7,766 nucleotides of DNA from NCBI GenBank assembly GCA_016844285.1, contig JAENIS010000069.1, positions 1 through 7,766 on the forward strand, written 5' to 3'. Made by a program: the position numbers and the translations under genes. The notes under the pieces were generated by a model. The model did not search any database. It was not told where the DNA came from and was given only the letters and a program-made list of their open reading frames with translations. Each line of letters opens with the position of its first letter. Within the stretch, counting starts at the first letter, position 1. This stretch comes from Dehalococcoidales bacterium. GTDB taxonomy: Bacteria; Chloroflexota; Dehalococcoidia; Dehalococcoidales; UBA2162. This document shows positions 6,616 to 7,766 of the stretch, in pieces.

Positions 6616-6815
6616 TCTAAGTCAATGAAACCACGGAGGGCAATACGCACCACCGGATATTTGCGTGCTAGACGAGGAACCGATGCATACCAGACCACAG
6701 TACTCTCGGTCATTCCGTGGACTAACAAAACCACTTCTGGTGTGACCCAGGGCTCAACAAAGTTGTCAATTTCGTAGTGCATCCTTAACGTGTCATCTAT
6801 TTTCACGGTAGGCAT
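6615..6815 (-). pseudogene. Alpha/beta hydrolase, N-terminal fragment
   Basis: Starting at the ATG at 6815 (AGGAGG at 6821-6826, 5 nt upstream), 67 residues match the N-terminus of an alpha/beta hydrolase. They include MPTVKIDDTLRMHYE, the oxyanion-hole strand VVLLVHGMTES (His33-Gly34), WYASVPRLARKYPVVRI and LRGFIDLE, where RGxGxS is usual. After residue 67 the frame is antisense to the Fn3-like fragment and no longer hydrolase-like. The nucleophile elbow, acid and catalytic His are absent, so no activity is possible. The family includes esterases and haloalkane dehalogenases; the substrate cannot be told. The start and ribosome-binding site are well preserved, so the break may be recent. The 6816-6994 interval is AT-rich and shows no gene. 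Confidence 0.7.
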
Positions 6816-7024
6816 ACTATCCTCCTAACGTATTACGACGGTGGCAGCGTCCCATAACTGGTGGAAATTTCATCTCGCCATATCCTGTACCCTCTAATTA
6901 CTTAAATCAATCCAGCTTTAGAAAGGGAAGACAATATTGAAATAATAAACTAGTAAAAAGTTACCCAACAAGCTGGCTTCTTGTTCAATCTTCTAGGATT
7001 CAGCTAAGAAAGCCAAAGAAGGAG

Positions 7025-7579
7025 GTGGTGGAGGACGAAGATAAAGATAAAATTGTGCTCAGCCCCGTCCATTTCATCGTGGTGCACGTCTTTGATATTA
7101 GCCAAACGGAAGGCAAGCCCCTACCTGAGTTTGAGATACCGGTGCTCAACGGCGAGGTCAACGATGGGCTTTTCGCCAGGCTATTAGACCTGATGAAGGC
7201 TCGTGGTGTCCGGGTGAGCTTCGAACCGCGACCTCACCTGGACCCGGAGATAAAGTGGCAATACATACATGATGAGATCTGGGTACGTTCTGAGGAGCCG
7301 AGGGCACAGCAGCTTAAGACTCTGGTTCACGAAGTGGCTCATTACTACTCGGAAGGAGTCTTCCACATACCGAGAAGGGATGCCGAGACCATTGCTGAGA
7401 GCGCTGCCTATGTTGTTGGCGCTCATTACGGCTTTGATACCGGCGTCAGGTCCTTCCCTTATGTAGCTTTGTGGGCACAGGACAAGAAGGTGCTGGACCA
7501 GAACTTGAGCTCTATACGCCGGGTCTCCACGACGATTATTGACGCATTGGAAGCAACAAGAGCGAGGACTTCGGTTTAA
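7025..7579 (+). pseudogene. ArdC-like antirestriction protein, C-terminal metallopeptidase half
   Basis: The frame resembles the C-terminal half of ArdC-family proteins. It has VHVFDISQTEGKPLPE (20-35), then a zincin domain with HEVAH (102-106) in LKTLVHEVAHYYS and a likely third ligand E125 in ETIAESAAYVVG, then FPYVALWA and a helical end IRRVSTTIIDALE. ArdC proteins are plasmid-borne antirestriction or DNA-protection factors made of an N-terminal ssDNA-binding domain and this peptidase domain. The first domain is missing here. The frame is open back to 6941, but only from about 6998 (IQLRKPKKE) does it look like the interdomain linker. No ATG is available; GTG at 7025 or 7028 is possible, with the nearest Shine-Dalgarno-like bases too close. 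I treat it as 5'-truncated, though a short stand-alone peptidase is conceivable. Confidence 0.65.
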
Positions 7580-7584
7580 GCACG

Positions 7585-7766
7585 ATGACACTGGAGCTAA
7601 GACCAGGTAGAGGAGGATTCTTACGGCCGTTTGGCTGCGGCTGGTTTATCCGGGAGTATCTCCTGGGTAACGGGCCGGAAGGCTCGCGTGCCATCGACCC
7701 GCAGCAGGGGGCTCCCCAGGCTGACATCAACTTCGAGTATAAGGAAGCTCTCGCCATGGCTACCGC
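7585..7766 (+). CDS. Unrecognised ORF, runs off the window end
   Basis: An ATG at 7585 lies 5 nt after the ArdC-like stop and opens a frame of at least 60 codons with no stop before the end of the window. It begins MTLELRPGRGGFLRPFGCGW and continues with FIREYLLGNGPEGSRAID. It is rich in Gly, Pro and Arg at first and then acidic and soluble, with no membrane segment. I do not recognise the family. The tight spacing suggests translation coupled to the ArdC-like gene, and the ribosome-binding site is weak (GAGGA about 15 nt upstream). The codon use is balanced and protein-like, so I think it is real. By context it would be a plasmid or integrative-element accessory gene. Confidence 0.6.
   Translation, partial: MTLELRPGRGGFLRPFGCGWFIREYLLGNGPEGSRAIDPQQGAPQADINFEYKEALAMAT

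Noticed and set aside
6226..6777. Complete gene for an Fn3-like protein
   Set aside because: There is no start codon with a ribosome-binding site, and the last 50 or so codons are antisense to a hydrolase N-terminus.
6967..6985. Small hairpin AACAAG/CTTGTT as a terminator or att site
   Set aside because: The stem is only 6 bp, has no T-run, and such pairing is expected by chance.
7184..7757. Minus-strand open frames opposite the ArdC-like gene and the last ORF
   Set aside because: No recognisable motifs and odd composition; the + strand frames show HExxH and a normal protein composition.

Overview
The window reads as a bacterial chromosome fragment of middling G+C content. Several protein flavours recall Dehalococcoidia-type Chloroflexota: the LemA/HtpX pair, the Fn3-like surface repeat ending in a GWNMVSLPV motif, the PAS kinase with receiver, and GC-rich palindromic repeats between genes. 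This is family resemblance judged by eye, so the taxonomic call is tentative.

Left part (1-3650), ordinary intact genes. A double zinc-ribbon protein (82-495), a LemA-family membrane protein (713-1276) and an HtpX-like M48 membrane protease with an extra C-terminal zinc ribbon (1564-2772) lie in tandem on the + strand. Two copies of one three-hairpin palindromic repeat, in opposite orientation, flank lemA (541-662 and 1361-1482). A convergent short-chain dehydrogenase-like gene (2883-3650, minus) has a clear Rossmann fold but has lost the usual catalytic Ser and Tyr.

Middle part (about 3790-7000), mostly broken genes. In order: a truncated third repeat copy running into a short Gly/Ser/Cys-rich tail; a molbindin (Mop/TOBE) gene cut at its C-terminus; a minus-strand molybdate/tungstate-type ABC ATPase remnant with no Walker A and two one-base frameshifts; an apparently intact single-domain response regulator (4937-5332); its PAS histidine kinase, which has a nonsense codon, a deleted phosphoacceptor domain and a frameshift (5360-6083) but a near-consensus promoter; an internal fragment of an Fn3-repeat surface protein; and the N-terminal third of an alpha/beta hydrolase. 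Two pairs of truncated genes meet tail to tail (about 4142 and 6615). This looks like a decaying, rearranged accessory region, although chimeric amplification or assembly could also give such joins.

Right part (about 7000-7766). The metallopeptidase half of an ArdC-like antirestriction protein lacks its usual N-terminal DNA-binding domain. It is followed after 5 nt by an unrecognised ORF that runs off the end. This suggests the edge of a plasmid- or integrative-element-derived segment.

I found no rRNA, tRNA or CRISPR array. I see no convincing new system; the more unusual items are the zinc-ribbon/LemA/protease cluster with its inverted repeats and the string of gene-fragment joins.
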